Assembly: GCF_001509795.1 (NCBI RefSeq)
Contig: NZ_LLZN01000073.1
Coordinates: 41,629 to 105,628 of the forward strand
Direction of reading: 5' to 3'
DNA: 64,000 bases
Origin: Streptomyces sp. NRRL WC-3605
GTDB lineage: Bacteria > Actinomycetota > Actinomycetes > Streptomycetales > Streptomycetaceae
Made by a program: the position numbers and the translations under genes. This document shows, piece by piece, positions 63,993 through 64,000 of the stretch. Within the stretch, counting starts at the first letter, position 1, and each line of letters opens with the position of its first letter. The notes below the pieces were generated by a model that saw only the letters and a list, made by a program, of their open reading frames with translations, searched no databases and was not told the DNA's origin.

Positions 63993-64000
63993 CCATGACC

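Overview
The window is a Streptomyces chromosome segment. The DNA is very GC-rich and uses many GTG starts, and it carries genus-specific genes (whiG, nsdA, the sipWXYZ signal peptidases, a LAETG sortase substrate). Its gene order matches the core of the S. coelicolor/S. lividans chromosome from the rpsB region to smc, read backwards here. Apart from one integrated element and a few repeats, most of it is conserved housekeeping DNA.

Layout. 1-5.8 kb: the tail of a class-III aminotransferase, an ABC-type ATPase/membrane protein pair with degenerate ATPase motifs, a VOC protein, a 124-bp MITE-like element, a LOG-family protein, a sortase substrate and a mycothiol-dependent enzyme. 5.8-9.8 kb: a thiamine-type ABC importer (binding protein, fused permease, ATPase) behind a TPP riboswitch; the binding-protein gene carries an in-frame palindromic repeat. 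9.8-16 kb: rlmN and the translation/lipid cluster rpsB-tsf-pyrH-frr-cdsA, punctuated by hairpins. 16.3-22.4 kb: a secreted M23 protein, a TetR regulator, sporulation sigma factor whiG, dprA-comM-yraN and DUF2469. 22.5-29.3 kb: a NUDIX gene, four tandem type I signal peptidases, and the rplS-trmD-rimM-khpA-rpsP cluster. 29.7-36.6 kb: SprT-like protein, archaeal-type ProRS, a methyltransferase, a second FtsH, and Ffh. 36.7-41 kb: the nitrogen operon amtB-glnK-glnD behind a recognisable GlnR operator. 41-53.9 kb: nsdA, a primase-polymerase-domain protein, ftsY, an LLM oxidoreductase, glucose permease, smc, a 67-aa coiled-coil protein, acylphosphatase and a CAP-domain protein.

53.9-61.1 kb is a small pSAM2-type actinomycete integrative element inserted exactly at the 3' end of the CAP-domain gene, with 14-bp att repeats. 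Its minus-strand operon is a cascade of start/stop overlaps: 80-aa protein, HTH protein, repSA, xis, int. It diverges from a KorSA-like GntR repressor across a nested palindromic operator. repSA is frameshifted and no transfer (tra/spd) gene is present. In place of transfer genes the right half holds an AAA kinase-like gene, a 168-bp nested palindrome and two tandem paralogous secreted proteins with identically spaced cysteines, one with a bldA-type TTA codon. To the right of attR lies what looks like the decayed 3' end of a second integrase and a third att copy, so the site has probably been used more than once. The last 2.9 kb carries an APH-family kinase, a MATE exporter and an unknown protein.

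The most notable places are the secreted protein pair and palindrome in the element, the tandem att/int remnant, the in-frame repeat in the thiamine binding-protein gene, the likely 3' frameshift of sipX, and the ATPase with degenerate motifs near the left end.
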